This document shows positions 53,922 to 63,312 of a stretch of DNA of 64,000 nucleotides, piece after piece. Source of the DNA: Burkholderia sp. 9120 (lineage in GTDB: Bacteria; Pseudomonadota; Gammaproteobacteria; Burkholderiales; Burkholderiaceae); contig NZ_JQNA01000002.1 of assembly GCF_000745015.1 (NCBI RefSeq), positions 5,208,001 through 5,272,000 of the forward strand, read 5' to 3'. The position numbers and the translations under genes are program-made. Every line of letters begins with the position of its first letter. Position 1 is the stretch's first letter. The notes below the pieces were generated by a model. That model was not told the origin of the DNA. It did not search any database and worked only from the letters and a program-made list of their open reading frames with translations.

Positions 53922-53941
53922 ACCTTCACTCAACCGTCACA
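53922..53941 (+). promoter_or_regulatory. Pho-box-like direct repeat upstream of phnC
   Basis: ACCTTCAC (53922-53929) and ACCGTCAC (53933-53940) are spaced exactly 11 bases apart, the period of PhoB half-sites. They resemble CTGTCA only in part. A third ACCTTCAC lies at 53884-53891. A PhoB site is plausible for phosphonate genes but unproven. Confidence 0.4.
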
Positions 53942-53991
53942 GACGCTTCCTAGAATGAGCCCCACACATGCTCGACGCATCAGGGGTACTT

Positions 53992-54936
53992 ATGAAGTCA
54001 ATCCAGGAAGCAATCCGTATCGAACGGCTCAGCAAGACGTTCAACAACGGCCGCAAGGCACTGGACGAAATCGACCTACGCGTCGAAGCAGGCGAAATGG
54101 TGGCCTTGATCGGCGCGTCAGGCTCAGGAAAATCGACCCTGTTGCGCCATATAGCCGGCTTCACGCCCTCCGACGCACAACCGTCACAGATCTCGATTCT
54201 CGGCCGACCCATCCAGCAAAACGGCCGCATCGTGCGAGAAGTACGCAGCATTCGCCGCGATATCGGCTTCGTGTTCCAGCAATTCAATCTGGTCAACCGC
54301 CTCTCCGTCGAAACCAACGTGCTGGTCGGCGCGCTCGCGCGCCTTTCCTGGTGGCGTCGGTTGACCGGTTTTTTTCCGCGCGCGGAACGAGCCCTGTCGA
54401 TGGCCGCGTTGAATGAGGTCGGCATCGGCGAACACGCACGCGAACGCGCCGCGAATCTCTCCGGCGGCCAGCAGCAACGCGCCGCACTGGCGCGCGCATT
54501 AGTGCAACGCGCACGCATCGTGCTAGCGGATGAACCGATCGCCTCGCTCGATCCCGAATCGTCACGCCGCGTGATGGACATGCTCCGCGCGCTGAACGTC
54601 GAGCATCAACTCACCGTGCTGGTGTCACTGCATCAGGTCGACATCGCGATGCAATATTGCCCGCGCACCGTCGCGCTGCGCCGTGGGAAAGTGGTCTACG
54701 ACGGCCCATCGGCCGCGCTCAGCCCCGCGCTGCTCAAGAAACTCTACGGCGACGACGCCCGCGAACTGCTCGACGAAACGCATGACAAAGCGCACGACAA
54801 ATTACACATTGAATCGCACGATGGCGCGGACGCAAATCACGCGCCGCACGACACCGCGCCCACCGCAGCCGCACAAGACAGCGCCCCGCCGTCCCAGCGT
54901 TACGCATTCGCCCTGAATCCCGCGCACTCGAACTGA
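53992..54936 (+). CDS. phnC: Phosphonate ABC transporter, ATP-binding protein PhnC
   Basis: A 314-residue ATPase. Walker [10 protein letters not shown], signature [15 protein letters not shown], Walker [13 protein letters not shown] and the switch His in VSLHQVD are all present. [19 protein letters not shown] is the PhnC-type Q-loop. The ATG at 53992 is chosen for the AGGGG at 53982-53986; an ATG at 53968 is in frame but less well placed. The C-terminal 55 residues form an unusual His/Asp-rich extension ([17 protein letters not shown]), which is not part of the ATPase. First gene of phnCDE. Confidence 0.93.
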   Translation: MKSIQEAIRIERLSKTFNNGRKALDEIDLRVEAGEMVALIGASGSGKSTLLRHIAGFTPSDAQPSQISILGRPIQQNGRIVREVRSIRRDIGFVFQQFNLVNRLSVETNVLVGALARLSWWRRLTGFFPRAERALSMAALNEVGIGEHARERAANLSGGQQQRAALARALVQRARIVLADEPIASLDPESSRRVMDMLRALNVEHQLTVLVSLHQVDIAMQYCPRTVALRRGKVVYDGPSAALSPALLKKLYGDDARELLDETHDKAHDKLHIESHDGADANHAPHDTAPTAAAQDSAPPSQRYAFALNPAHSN

Positions 54937-54977
54937 GCGCGCCAACCCTTTCCGCTCCCCCTACCGGATCTCAACCG

Positions 54978-55955
54978 ATGAAATTCCTGCGTTCACTGAT
55001 CACGCTGACCGTCGGCGCGGCCGCCTTCGCCAGCGCCGCCACCGCCTACGCCGAAGACATCAACCTCGGCATCATCTCGACCGATTCGTCCTCGGTGCTG
55101 AAACAGCGCTGGGAACCGCTGATCGCCGACATGAACAAGCAAACCGGCCTGAACATCAAAGCGTTTTTCGCGACCGACTACGCCGGCATCATCGAAGGCA
55201 TGCGCTTTAACAAGGTACAGGTCGGCTATTTCGGCAATGCGTCGGCGATCGAAGCGGTGGATCGCTCGCAAGGCGAAGTGTTCGCGAAGGTCCAGTACGC
55301 GAACGGCGCCGCCGGCTACAACTCGGTGCTGATCACGAACGTGAACAGCCGCTTCAAGACGCTCGACGACGTCTTCAAAAACACGAAAGACGTCACGCTC
55401 GGTTATGGCGATCCGAACTCCACCTCGGGCACGCTGATTCCCGGCTATTACCTGTTCGCGAAGCACAACGCGCCGGTCAATACGTCGTTCAAGACGGTGC
55501 TGCCGTCGAGCCATGAAGCGAACCTGCTGGCCGTGGTGAACAACAAGATCGACATCGCGACGAACAACACCGAAATGCTCGACACGCTGAAGCAACAGCA
55601 TCCGGACAAGTTCGCCCAGGTTCGCGTGCTGTGGACCTCGCCGCTGATTCCGTCGGACCCGCTGGTGTGGCGCAAGGATCTGCCGCAAGCCACCAAAGAC
55701 AAACTGCGCAACTTCTTCCTGAACTACGCGAAGAGCGACCCGCATGAAAAAGCCGTGATGGCGGGGATTTTCGGCTACAGCGGTTTCTCGGCTTCGTCGG
55801 ATGCGCAACTGTTGCCGATTCGCCAGGTCGCGCTGTTCCAGCAAAAGCAGAAGATCGAGGCCGACGCGCATCTGTCCAACGACGATCGCAAAACCCAACT
55901 GGCCGCGCTCGACGCCAAGCTGAGCGCGCTCAACACCGAGCAAGCCAAGCCATGA
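54978..55955 (+). CDS. phnD: Phosphonate ABC transporter, periplasmic binding protein PhnD
   Basis: A 325-residue binding protein with a Sec signal (cleaved after ATAYA, residue 25). The PhnD core shows [39 protein letters not shown] and [19 protein letters not shown], the phosphate/phosphonate pocket Ser/Thr cluster. Binds alkylphosphonates for import. The gene lies 41 bases after phnC and overlaps phnE by ATGA. Confidence 0.94.
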   Translation: MKFLRSLITLTVGAAAFASAATAYAEDINLGIISTDSSSVLKQRWEPLIADMNKQTGLNIKAFFATDYAGIIEGMRFNKVQVGYFGNASAIEAVDRSQGEVFAKVQYANGAAGYNSVLITNVNSRFKTLDDVFKNTKDVTLGYGDPNSTSGTLIPGYYLFAKHNAPVNTSFKTVLPSSHEANLLAVVNNKIDIATNNTEMLDTLKQQHPDKFAQVRVLWTSPLIPSDPLVWRKDLPQATKDKLRNFFLNYAKSDPHEKAVMAGIFGYSGFSASSDAQLLPIRQVALFQQKQKIEADAHLSNDDRKTQLAALDAKLSALNTEQAKP

Positions 55956-56794
55956 ATACGGCCGATCTGATCGCGTCGCCGGCACGCGCGAGCGAAACGC
56001 TCGCCGCGCAGGCGGTGGCTCAGCCCGCCCCGGCGGCACGCAAGCGCAGCTGGTTTTCGCTGCTCGGTTGGATCGCCCTGTTCGCGGTGCTGGGTAGCGC
56101 ATGGCATAGCGCCGACATGCGTCCGCTGGATCTGGTGAGCGACTCCGGCAACATGGGCCAGTTCGCGAAAGACTTCTTCCCGCCGAACTTCACCGAATGG
56201 CGCACGTATCTGCATGAAATGATCGTGACGCTTTCCGTGGCGGTGTGGGGCACCGCGCTCTCGCTCGTCTGCGCGATACCGTGCGGCCTGATGTCGGCGC
56301 ACAACATCGCGCCGATGTGGATCGTGCAACCGGTACGCCGCTTGATGGACGCATGCCGCGCGATCAATGAAATGGTCTTCGCGATGCTGTTCATCGTCGC
56401 GGTCGGACTCGGGCCTTTTGCAGGCGTGCTGGCGCTGTGGGTTCACACCACCGGCGTGCTTGCCAAACTGTTCGCCGAAGCGGTCGAGGCGATCGATCCG
56501 CGCCCGGCAGAAGGCATCCGCGCAACCGGCGCCAGCCCGCTCGACGAAATCATTTACGCCGTGCTGCCGCAAGTGCTGCCGCTGTGGATCTCGTACGCGT
56601 TGTATCGCTTCGAATCGAACGTGCGCTCGGCAATGGTGGTCGGCATGGTCGGCGCGGGCGGCATCGGCGTGGTGCTGTACGAAGCGATCCGCTCGTTCGA
56701 CTATGCGCAAACCTCCGCGGTCATGATCATGGTGATCGTGGTGGTGTCGGCGATCGACATGGCCTCCGCGTGGCTGCGTGAGCGCGTGATCTGA
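55952..56794 (+). CDS. phnE: Phosphonate ABC transporter, permease PhnE
   Basis: A 280-residue inner-membrane permease with six helices. The N-terminal 30 residues are Ala/Pro-rich. Family marks are [21 protein letters not shown] and the EAA-like loop [44 protein letters not shown] closes the transporter. Coupled to phnD by ATGA at 55952. No C-P lyase (phnG-M) or phosphonatase gene follows in this window, so imported phosphonate must be broken down elsewhere. Confidence 0.93.
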   Translation: MNTADLIASPARASETLAAQAVAQPAPAARKRSWFSLLGWIALFAVLGSAWHSADMRPLDLVSDSGNMGQFAKDFFPPNFTEWRTYLHEMIVTLSVAVWGTALSLVCAIPCGLMSAHNIAPMWIVQPVRRLMDACRAINEMVFAMLFIVAVGLGPFAGVLALWVHTTGVLAKLFAEAVEAIDPRPAEGIRATGASPLDEIIYAVLPQVLPLWISYALYRFESNVRSAMVVGMVGAGGIGVVLYEAIRSFDYAQTSAVMIMVIVVVSAIDMASAWLRERVI

Positions 56795-56844
56795 AACGTC
56801 GTGCGCGATGCAAAGCGGTGCAATGCCGTGTCGCGCCGCTATCA

Positions 56845-57498
56845 TCAAGGCCGGAGCGGCGCGGCGCCATCGCGCAGCGCCGCGTCGACCCTGGTGAAAA
56901 ACGCATCGTAGTCTTCGCGCGCGAGCACGGTTTTCGTCCGGGCGTCGCCGTTGCTGTCCCACACGGTATTGTCGAAACGCGCCCTCACGATCACACCCGA
57001 ATCGCTAACAGCCGGCCGCACGCTGACGAGCGCCGTGGTGTACTGGTGATCCGGTTTGGCCGGCAGCGCGCCAAGACGTGCTTTCAGTACGCCCCGCACC
57101 ACTTCACGCCATTTCTTCACCAGCACTTCGCTGCGGCCGCCCTCCACAAGCGCGGTATCGGCTTCCACGGTGACCGGCGCGTAGCCGCTCGCTTTCAACG
57201 CGGCCGCGACGGCCGCGAGCACCCGCTCACTCGAAACGCCCGCGAAGTGGTGATCCCGCATGCCGGCCAGCGCGTTGCGTTCGGTCTCGGTCAGATCGAC
57301 GCTCACCTGTGCCGAACTGAATTTCACCAGCGTGCCGCCGGATCCCGTGACCCGTTGATTCGGGTCCGGCGTGCTGCACGCCCCCACCGACGCGACCACC
57401 CCCGCGCCGACGAAAACACGCAGCCATAACGGCCACTCGCTCGCAAGCGAATAACAGAAAATCTTGGATCTGGCATACGGCGACGTGGACAAAGCCAT
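56845..57498 (-). CDS. Hypothetical lipoprotein
   Basis: A 217-residue protein with an N-terminal hydrophobic stretch (WLRVFVGAGVVASVGAC) ending in a lipobox-like VGAC at residue 41, unusually far in. The mature part is a soluble alpha/beta-looking domain with repeated Ser/Val-rich strands (TLVKFSSAQVSVDLTETE and TTALVSVRPAVSDSGVIVRARF). I do not recognise a family. A shorter start may exist, but no better Met precedes the signal. It diverges from the LysR gene. Confidence 0.65.
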   Translation of the reverse strand: MALSTSPYARSKIFCYSLASEWPLWLRVFVGAGVVASVGACSTPDPNQRVTGSGGTLVKFSSAQVSVDLTETERNALAGMRDHHFAGVSSERVLAAVAAALKASGYAPVTVEADTALVEGGRSEVLVKKWREVVRGVLKARLGALPAKPDHQYTTALVSVRPAVSDSGVIVRARFDNTVWDSNGDARTKTVLAREDYDAFFTRVDAALRDGAAPLRP

Positions 57499-57607
57499 TG
57501 CGATAACCGGGTGGAGAAAGCGTTATCGTAAAAGCGCCGGGCCGGTATCTTCAATTGATAGTTTCTGTTAGAAATACAAGCAATACTTGGATATAGGGCT
57601 TTTCTCG

Positions 57608-58534
57608 ATGCGCCGCCTGCCGCCTCTGAATACCTTGCGCAGTTTCGAAGCCGCCGGCCGCCTCGGCAGTCTCAGCAAAGCCGCCGAAGAACTATGCGTC
57701 ACGCACAGCGCGGTCACGCAACAGATCCGTTTGCTTGAAGAGTATCTCGGCCAGAAGCTGTTCGAACGCCGTGGCCGCAAGCTGGAAATGACGGCGCGCG
57801 CCAAACACTATCTGGTCGACGTTGCCAGTTGCCTCGGCCGCCTGAGCGAAGCCACCGAGCAGATGGGCGGCCCCGCCACACGCCGCACGATCCGGGTGAA
57901 TACCACCGCTTCGTTCGCGCACGGCTGGCTGATTCCGCGGCTTGCGCAGTTTCACGCGCTGCAAGCCGATGTCGACGTCGAGATCGTCGCCGCCCCCGAC
58001 CAGAAAATCGACCTCACCGACGAATCGCACGATGTGATCATCCGCCGCTTCGAGCCGAATCTGCGGCGCTACGGCTTCGATTCGCGCATGCTGATCGCGA
58101 ACATCGCGGTGCCGGTGTGCTCGCCCGAACTGCGGGAGCTCGCGGCATTGCGCACGCCGGACGATCTGCGCCAGGTGCGTCTGCTGCATTTCGCCGGGAT
58201 TCCCGAAGCATGGCAGTACTGGTTCCGCTGCGCGAACGTGATTGTCGGCGAAACGCTCAGCGGCCCGTTCTACGAACAGTTCTTCCTGCTGGTGCAGGCG
58301 GCTGCAAGCGGCCTGGGCGTGGCGCTCGCCCCGCGCGCGATCGTCGAGGAAGACGTGCAGCGCGGGCGTCTGGTGATGCTCTTTCCCGAAGTCCGACTCG
58401 AAGGGCCGCCGTTTCACTGCCTGTATCGCGCGGCGCCGCAGGACCGAGAACTCAAGCTGTTTCTCGACTGGCTGTTCGATGCGGGACTTAAGACAACTGG
58501 CGCCGAATCGGAAGACACGGCTAAGTCCGTGTAA
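57608..58534 (+). CDS. LysR-family regulator, GcvA-like
   Basis: A 308-residue regulator. The DNA-binding region reads PLNTLRSFEAAGRLGSLSKAAEELCVTHSAVTQQ, characteristic of the GcvA branch (PPLNALRAFEAAARHLSF-type). The effector domain follows with RTIRVNTTASFAHGWLIPRL and ends AAPQDRELKLFLDWLF. The target is not adjacent in an obvious way. The lipoprotein gene diverges 109 bases away and may be regulated. The ATG at 57608 gives the standard N-terminus. A TTG at 57587 would add 7 residues. Confidence 0.87.
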   Translation: MRRLPPLNTLRSFEAAGRLGSLSKAAEELCVTHSAVTQQIRLLEEYLGQKLFERRGRKLEMTARAKHYLVDVASCLGRLSEATEQMGGPATRRTIRVNTTASFAHGWLIPRLAQFHALQADVDVEIVAAPDQKIDLTDESHDVIIRRFEPNLRRYGFDSRMLIANIAVPVCSPELRELAALRTPDDLRQVRLLHFAGIPEAWQYWFRCANVIVGETLSGPFYEQFFLLVQAAASGLGVALAPRAIVEEDVQRGRLVMLFPEVRLEGPPFHCLYRAAPQDRELKLFLDWLFDAGLKTTGAESEDTAKSV

Positions 58535-58687
58535 CTGAAAGCGTCATTCGATCGGGTGTTGGTTCATGCGCGAGAAGCCGGGCGCGCGCCGGATCGTTGC
58601 ATGCGCATTCGTTACGCTAAAAGGAGTGCCGATTCGGATTTGTTGCGCGCGCAACGCCCGCTTTCTCGCCCCCTCGCTTCCTCACTC

Positions 58688-60271
58688 TCACGCGAATTGC
58701 GGCAACGTCGCGTCGATCGCGTCCGCCAACGTATTGAACGCCGGCGCGATGTCCTCATCCGGCACGCACGCATAGCCGATCAGCAAACCCGACGGCGCCA
58801 GCGAAGGCTGCGCGTAATACCCCGACAACGGCCGCACGACGATATTGCGCTCCAGCGCCGCCGTTGCCACGCGACGATCGTCGCTGCCTTCGGGCAACTG
58901 CATCACCAGATGCAAACCGGCATCGCCGCCCACAGCCGGTAATACATCGCCATAACGGTGTGCAGCGGCATCGAGCAGGGTTTGCCGGCGTTGCCCGTAA
59001 AGCGTGCGCATCTTGCGGATATGCGACGTGAAATGCCCTTCGGCGATGAACTCGGCGAGCATCGCCTGTTGCAACAACTGCCCCTCGCGATACAACTCGG
59101 CGCTCGCCGTGGCGAAACTTTCGGCCAGTGCTTCCGGCACGACCAGATAGCCGATGCGCAGCCCCGGAAACAGCGTCTTGCCGAAACTGCCCACATAGAT
59201 CACCTGACCGGACGTGTCCAGCCCCTGCAGCGACGCCAACGGCCGACTGCCGTAGCGGAATTCGCTGTCGTAGTCGTCCTCGATGATCCAGCACTGGTTT
59301 TGCCGTGCGTATTCGAGCAGCATGCGGCGCCGCGCGAGGCTCATCACCATGCCGAGCGGGTATTGATGCGACGGCGTGACGAGCATGAGCTTCGGTGGAT
59401 GCGCGAGGTCGTCGGCGGAAGGATTGATGCCTTCGTCGTCGACCGCGATAGGCCGCGATTGCAGACCCGACACGTGCAGCACGCTGCGCACGCCCCAATA
59501 GCAAGGATCTTCGGTCCAGATCAGGTCGCCCGGATCGGACAGCAGCCGCACCGCGAGATCGACCGACTGGTGAATCCCGGTCGTGATGATGATCTGCTCG
59601 GGCGTGCAACGCACCGAGCGCGAGGTGCGCAGATAGTCGGCCAGCGCGTGCCGCAGCGACGCCAGCCCGCCGCCCGGCGCATACGTGAGGAGATCCGGGC
59701 GCAGCCGGCGCCAATACTTGTTGTGCAGCCGGCTCCACACACGCGCCGGAAACTTGGTGACGTCCGGTACGCCAGGCATGAACGCGCCCCACTGCCGCTT
59801 CGACACACCCGCACCCGCGATCAGCCGCGCGCCGCGCGTGGATAGCGCGCGCGCCGCCTGCAACGGCGGCGGCTCGCGGCGCGGGTCGGGCACGTTCGAT
59901 GGATCTGTCCGGCCGAGCATGCCGGAGCCAATGCCTGAATCCATGCCTGAGGCGCCAAAGCCAACCCCAAACTCCCCCTCCGGCGCCCCAACAATCTCAT
60001 CCGGCGCACTATCCGCCACGAAAGTACCGCGCCCGGTCGCCGAACTCACGTAGCCCTCCAGCACCAACTGCTCGTACACCTGCGTGACGGTATTGCGCCC
60101 AATGCCCAACTCCTGCGCCAACAGCCTCGACGACGGCACCTTGCTGCCCGCCGGCAACTCGCGCGACAGGATCGCCTGCTGCAACAGCCGATGCAGTTGA
60201 CGATAGATCGGCTGGCCGTTGCCGCGATCGAGGCGCTGCGCCAGCCAGTCGGACAAAACGCTCGCGCGCAT
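58688..60271 (-). CDS. gabR: MocR/GabR-family regulator (GntR HTH fused to PLP aminotransferase domain)
   Basis: A 527-residue regulator. The GntR-type winged helix is at residues about 15-90 (QPIYRQLHRLLQQAILSREL, then LGIGRNTVTQVYEQLVLEGY). A Gly/Ser-rich linker follows, then a type I aminotransferase-fold domain with the PLP Lys in VGSFGKTLFPGLRIGY and Asp/Tyr in IIEDDYDSEFRY. It diverges from gabT, so it likely activates gabTD in response to GABA and PLP. The symbol rests on that context. Related MocR members regulate other PLP-linked pathways. Confidence 0.88.
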   Translation of the reverse strand: MRASVLSDWLAQRLDRGNGQPIYRQLHRLLQQAILSRELPAGSKVPSSRLLAQELGIGRNTVTQVYEQLVLEGYVSSATGRGTFVADSAPDEIVGAPEGEFGVGFGASGMDSGIGSGMLGRTDPSNVPDPRREPPPLQAARALSTRGARLIAGAGVSKRQWGAFMPGVPDVTKFPARVWSRLHNKYWRRLRPDLLTYAPGGGLASLRHALADYLRTSRSVRCTPEQIIITTGIHQSVDLAVRLLSDPGDLIWTEDPCYWGVRSVLHVSGLQSRPIAVDDEGINPSADDLAHPPKLMLVTPSHQYPLGMVMSLARRRMLLEYARQNQCWIIEDDYDSEFRYGSRPLASLQGLDTSGQVIYVGSFGKTLFPGLRIGYLVVPEALAESFATASAELYREGQLLQQAMLAEFIAEGHFTSHIRKMRTLYGQRRQTLLDAAAHRYGDVLPAVGGDAGLHLVMQLPEGSDDRRVATAALERNIVVRPLSGYYAQPSLAPSGLLIGYACVPDEDIAPAFNTLADAIDATLPQFA

Positions 60272-60273
60272 GA

Positions 60274-60332
60274 TTGGCTCCTACATTTTTATTGAAATGG
60301 CTCTGAAATTAAGAGCCAAATCTCATTATAGT
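60274..60332. promoter_or_regulatory. gabR-gabT intergenic operators and promoter
   Basis: TGGCTC occurs as a direct repeat at 60275-60280 and 60298-60303 (23 bases apart). The second copy also forms a perfect inverted repeat TGGCTCT-GAAATTA-AGAGCCA (60298-60318). A -10-like TATAGT is at 60327-60332. This arrangement fits a MocR-type regulator that binds direct plus inverted half-sites near the target promoter. Confidence 0.6.
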
Positions 60333-60385
60333 CGCTGCATGTGCTGCGCTGAGAGCGCGGCGTCCGCGAAAACGAGGAGAAGGAG

Positions 60386-61675
60386 ATGACCATGAAGAAT
60401 GCCGAACTGAAAAGCCGCAAAGACGCCGCCACCCCGCGCGGCGTCGGCGTGATGTGCGATTTCTACGCCGCGCGCGCGGAGAACGCGGAACTGTGGGACG
60501 TGGAAGGCCGCCGCTTCATCGACTTCGCCGCGGGTATCGCGGTGTGCAACACGGGCCATCGCCATCCGAAGATTCTGGCAGCGATCCGCGACCAGCTCGA
60601 TCACTTCACGCACACCGCGTATCAGATCGTGCCGTACGCGTCGTATGTCGAGCTGGCCGAGAAGATCAACGCGCGCGCGCCCGGCGACTACCCGAAGAAA
60701 ACCGCGTTCTTCACGACCGGCGCCGAAGCCGTCGAAAACGCCATCAAGATCGCCCGCGCCGCAACCGGCCGTCCGGGCGTGATCGCCTTCACCGGCGGCT
60801 TCCATGGCCGCACAATGATGGGCATGGCGCTGACCGGCAAGGTCGCGCCGTACAAGATCGGCTTCGGTCCGTTCCCGTCGGACGTATTCCACGCGCCGTT
60901 CCCGAATCCGCTGCACGGCGTGACCACCGCCGATTCGCTGAAGGCGATCGAATTCCTGTTCAAGGCCGACATCGATCCGAAGCGCGTCGCCGCGATCATT
61001 TTCGAACCGGTTCAGGGCGAAGGCGGTTTCTATCCGGCGCCGGCCGAGTTCGTGCGCGCGCTGCGCAAGCTGTGCAACGAGCACGGCATTCTGCTGATCG
61101 CCGACGAAGTGCAAACCGGCTTTGCCCGCACCGGCAAGCTGTTTGCCATGAACCACTACGACGTGGTGCCTGACCTGATGACCATGGCGAAGAGCCTGGC
61201 CGGCGGCATGCCGCTGTCGGGCGTGGTCGGCCGCGCCGACTTGATGGACGCGGCAGCGCCCGGCGGTCTCGGCGGCACGTACGCGGGCAATCCGTTGGCG
61301 GTGGCCGCGGCACATGCGGTGCTCGACATCATCGACGAAGAAAAGCTGTGCGAGCGCGCCACGCTGCTGGGCGACCGCGTGAAAGCCAAGCTGATCGCGC
61401 TGCAAAGCGACGTGCCGCAAATCGCCGACGTGCGCGGCCCCGGCGGCATGGTCGCGGTGGAATTCTGCAAGGCCGGCGGCACCGAGCCGGATGCGGAGTT
61501 CACCAAGCGCGTGCAGACGCGCGCGCTCGAACGCGGTTTGCTGCTGCTGGTGTGCGGCGTCTATTCGAACGTGGTGCGCTTCCTGTTCCCGCTGACGATC
61601 CAGGACGCCGTGTTCGACGAAGCCATGACGATCCTCGAAGAAGTCATCAAGGACAGCGTCGCGGTCGCGGCATAA
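60386..61675 (+). CDS. gabT: 4-aminobutyrate aminotransferase
   Basis: A 429-residue class III PLP aminotransferase. Lys269 is the Schiff-base residue (MAKSLAGGMPLSG). The substrate and PLP-phosphate motifs are present as FTTGAEAVENAIKIAR, and IIFEPVQGEGGFYPAP and IADEVQTGFARTG carry the Glu and Asp. Length and sequence match GABA transaminase, which transfers the amino group from GABA to 2-oxoglutarate. AGGAGAAGGAG precedes the ATG. Followed 11 bases later by gabD in the same operon. Confidence 0.93.
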   Translation: MTMKNAELKSRKDAATPRGVGVMCDFYAARAENAELWDVEGRRFIDFAAGIAVCNTGHRHPKILAAIRDQLDHFTHTAYQIVPYASYVELAEKINARAPGDYPKKTAFFTTGAEAVENAIKIARAATGRPGVIAFTGGFHGRTMMGMALTGKVAPYKIGFGPFPSDVFHAPFPNPLHGVTTADSLKAIEFLFKADIDPKRVAAIIFEPVQGEGGFYPAPAEFVRALRKLCNEHGILLIADEVQTGFARTGKLFAMNHYDVVPDLMTMAKSLAGGMPLSGVVGRADLMDAAAPGGLGGTYAGNPLAVAAAHAVLDIIDEEKLCERATLLGDRVKAKLIALQSDVPQIADVRGPGGMVAVEFCKAGGTEPDAEFTKRVQTRALERGLLLLVCGVYSNVVRFLFPLTIQDAVFDEAMTILEEVIKDSVAVAA

Positions 61676-61686
61676 GGACGAGACTC

Positions 61687-63147
61687 ATGAACACGTTGAC
61701 ATTGAAAGACCCGACGCTTCTCAAGACCCACGCGTATATCGCGGGCGAATGGCAAGGCGCCGACGACGGCGCGACCTTCGAGGTGAAGAACCCCGCCACC
61801 GGCGAAACCATCGCGACGGTGCCGCGCATGGGCACGGCGGAAACGCGTCGCGCGATCGACACCGCCAACGCGGCCTGGCCCGCGTGGCGCGCCACGACCG
61901 CGAAGCAGCGCGCGGTAATCCTGCGCAAATGGCATGACCTGATGATGGAAAACGCCGACGACCTGGCGAAGATCCTCACCACGGAACAAGGCAAGCCGCT
62001 CGCCGAAGCCAAGGGCGAGATCCAGTACGCCGCGTCGTTCCTCGAATGGTTCGCGGAAGAAGGCAAGCGCGTGAACGGCGACACGATTCCCACGCCGGCC
62101 GGCGACAAACGCATTGTCGTGACCAAGGAACCGATCGGCGTGTGCGCGGCGATCACGCCGTGGAACTTCCCGGCGGCCATGATTACCCGCAAGGTCGGTC
62201 CGGCGTTGGCGGCAGGCTGCCCGATCATCGTCAAACCGGCCGAAGCGACGCCGCTGTCCGCGCTCGCGCTCGCCGTGCTGGCCGAACGCGCCGGCGTGCC
62301 GCGCGGCGTGTTCAACGTCGTGACCGGCGAGCCGAAAGCGATCGGCGCGGAAATGACCGGCAATCCGATCGTGCGCAAACTGTCGTTCACGGGTTCGACG
62401 CCGATTGGCCGTCTGCTAATGGCGCAGTGCGCGCCGACGGTCAAGAAGGTGTCGCTCGAACTCGGCGGCAATGCGCCGTTCATCGTGTTCGACGATGCCG
62501 ATCTGGATGCGGCGGTGGCCGGCGCGATCGCGTCGAAGTATCGCAATAGCGGCCAGACCTGCGTCTGCACGAACCGTTTCTATGTGCATGACAAGGTGTA
62601 CGACGCGTTCGCCGAGAAGCTGCGCGTCGCCGTCGAGCAACTGAAAGTGGGCCGCGGCACCGAAGACGGCGTCACGCAAGGTCCGCTGATCAACGAAGCG
62701 GCCGTGCTGAAGGTCGAGTCGCATATCGAAGACGCGTTGGCCAAGGGCGCGCGCATCGTCACGGGCGGCAAGCGTCATGCGCTCGGTCACGGCTTCTTCG
62801 AACCGACCGTGCTCGCGGATGTGACGCCGGCCATGAAAGTCGCGCGCGATGAAACCTTCGGGCCGCTCGCGCCATTGTTCCGTTTCTCGTCGGATGAGGA
62901 AGTGATTCGCCTCGCCAACGATACCGAGTTCGGGCTCGCGTCGTATTTCTTCAGCCGCGATATCGGCCGTGTCTGGCGGGTTGCCGAAGCGCTCGAATAC
63001 GGCATGGTCGGGATCAACACCGGCCTGATCTCGAACGAAGTCGCGCCGTTCGGCGGCGTCAAGCAATCGGGCCTGGGCCGCGAAGGCTCGCATTACGGTA
63101 TCGATGACTACGTGGTCATCAAATACCTGTGCATCGGCGGGATCTGA
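61687..63147 (+). CDS. gabD: Succinate-semialdehyde dehydrogenase (NADP+)
   Basis: A 486-residue aldehyde dehydrogenase. The catalytic Cys292 is in NSGQTCVC and the general base Glu258 in LELGGNAPF. The NADP-binding PWNFPAAM and the C-terminal KQSGLGREGSHYGIDDY are family-typical. Converts succinate semialdehyde from GabT to succinate. The ATG at 61687 comes after CGAGACTC with no strong ribosome site, so translation may be coupled to gabT. A terminator at 63173-63210 ends the operon. Confidence 0.93.
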   Translation: MNTLTLKDPTLLKTHAYIAGEWQGADDGATFEVKNPATGETIATVPRMGTAETRRAIDTANAAWPAWRATTAKQRAVILRKWHDLMMENADDLAKILTTEQGKPLAEAKGEIQYAASFLEWFAEEGKRVNGDTIPTPAGDKRIVVTKEPIGVCAAITPWNFPAAMITRKVGPALAAGCPIIVKPAEATPLSALALAVLAERAGVPRGVFNVVTGEPKAIGAEMTGNPIVRKLSFTGSTPIGRLLMAQCAPTVKKVSLELGGNAPFIVFDDADLDAAVAGAIASKYRNSGQTCVCTNRFYVHDKVYDAFAEKLRVAVEQLKVGRGTEDGVTQGPLINEAAVLKVESHIEDALAKGARIVTGGKRHALGHGFFEPTVLADVTPAMKVARDETFGPLAPLFRFSSDEEVIRLANDTEFGLASYFFSRDIGRVWRVAEALEYGMVGINTGLISNEVAPFGGVKQSGLGREGSHYGIDDYVVIKYLCIGGI

Positions 63148-63172
63148 TCGTCAGGACGCTTGAAGCATGAAG

Positions 63173-63210
63173 AACGGCCACGTCGTTTGATCCGGCGTGG
63201 CCGTTTTTTT
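63173..63210 (+). terminator. Terminator of gabTD
   Basis: A 10-bp stem AACGGCCACG/CGTGGCCGTT followed by seven T in a row, 25 bases after the gabD stop. Confidence 0.9.
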
Positions 63211-63220
63211 CGCTGAATGC

Positions 63221-63258
63221 AAAACAGGCTTGCGTCACCTCACGGTGAAGCAAGCCTG
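63221..63258 (-). terminator. Terminator of the DUF4148 gene
   Basis: A perfect 9-bp stem CAGGCTTGC/GCAAGCCTG with a 16-base loop. On the minus strand it is followed by TTTT. It is placed 54 bases after the DUF4148 stop. Confidence 0.75.
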
Positions 63259-63312
63259 TTGCGTTTGCTGCGTATCGAACTGGCGCAAGCGATCGGCTCG
63301 CGCCGCAGTCGA

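Larger units (their letters stand above)
53137..53991. other. 855-base region without genes: large inverted repeat and phn promoter
   Basis: Between the carboxypeptidase and phnC no coding frame has a plausible start or known product. Most of the region is the imperfect inverted repeat listed separately. The last 100 bases are AT-richer and hold the phn promoter candidates, including the palindrome CGTCTAGACG (53905-53914). Confidence 0.7.

Noticed and set aside
61687..63147. gabD as the missing ketoglutarate semialdehyde dehydrogenase of the hydroxyproline pathway
   Set aside because: It is directly coupled to gabT and divergent from gabR, 50 kb from the lhp genes. GabD of this length and context is succinate-semialdehyde dehydrogenase.
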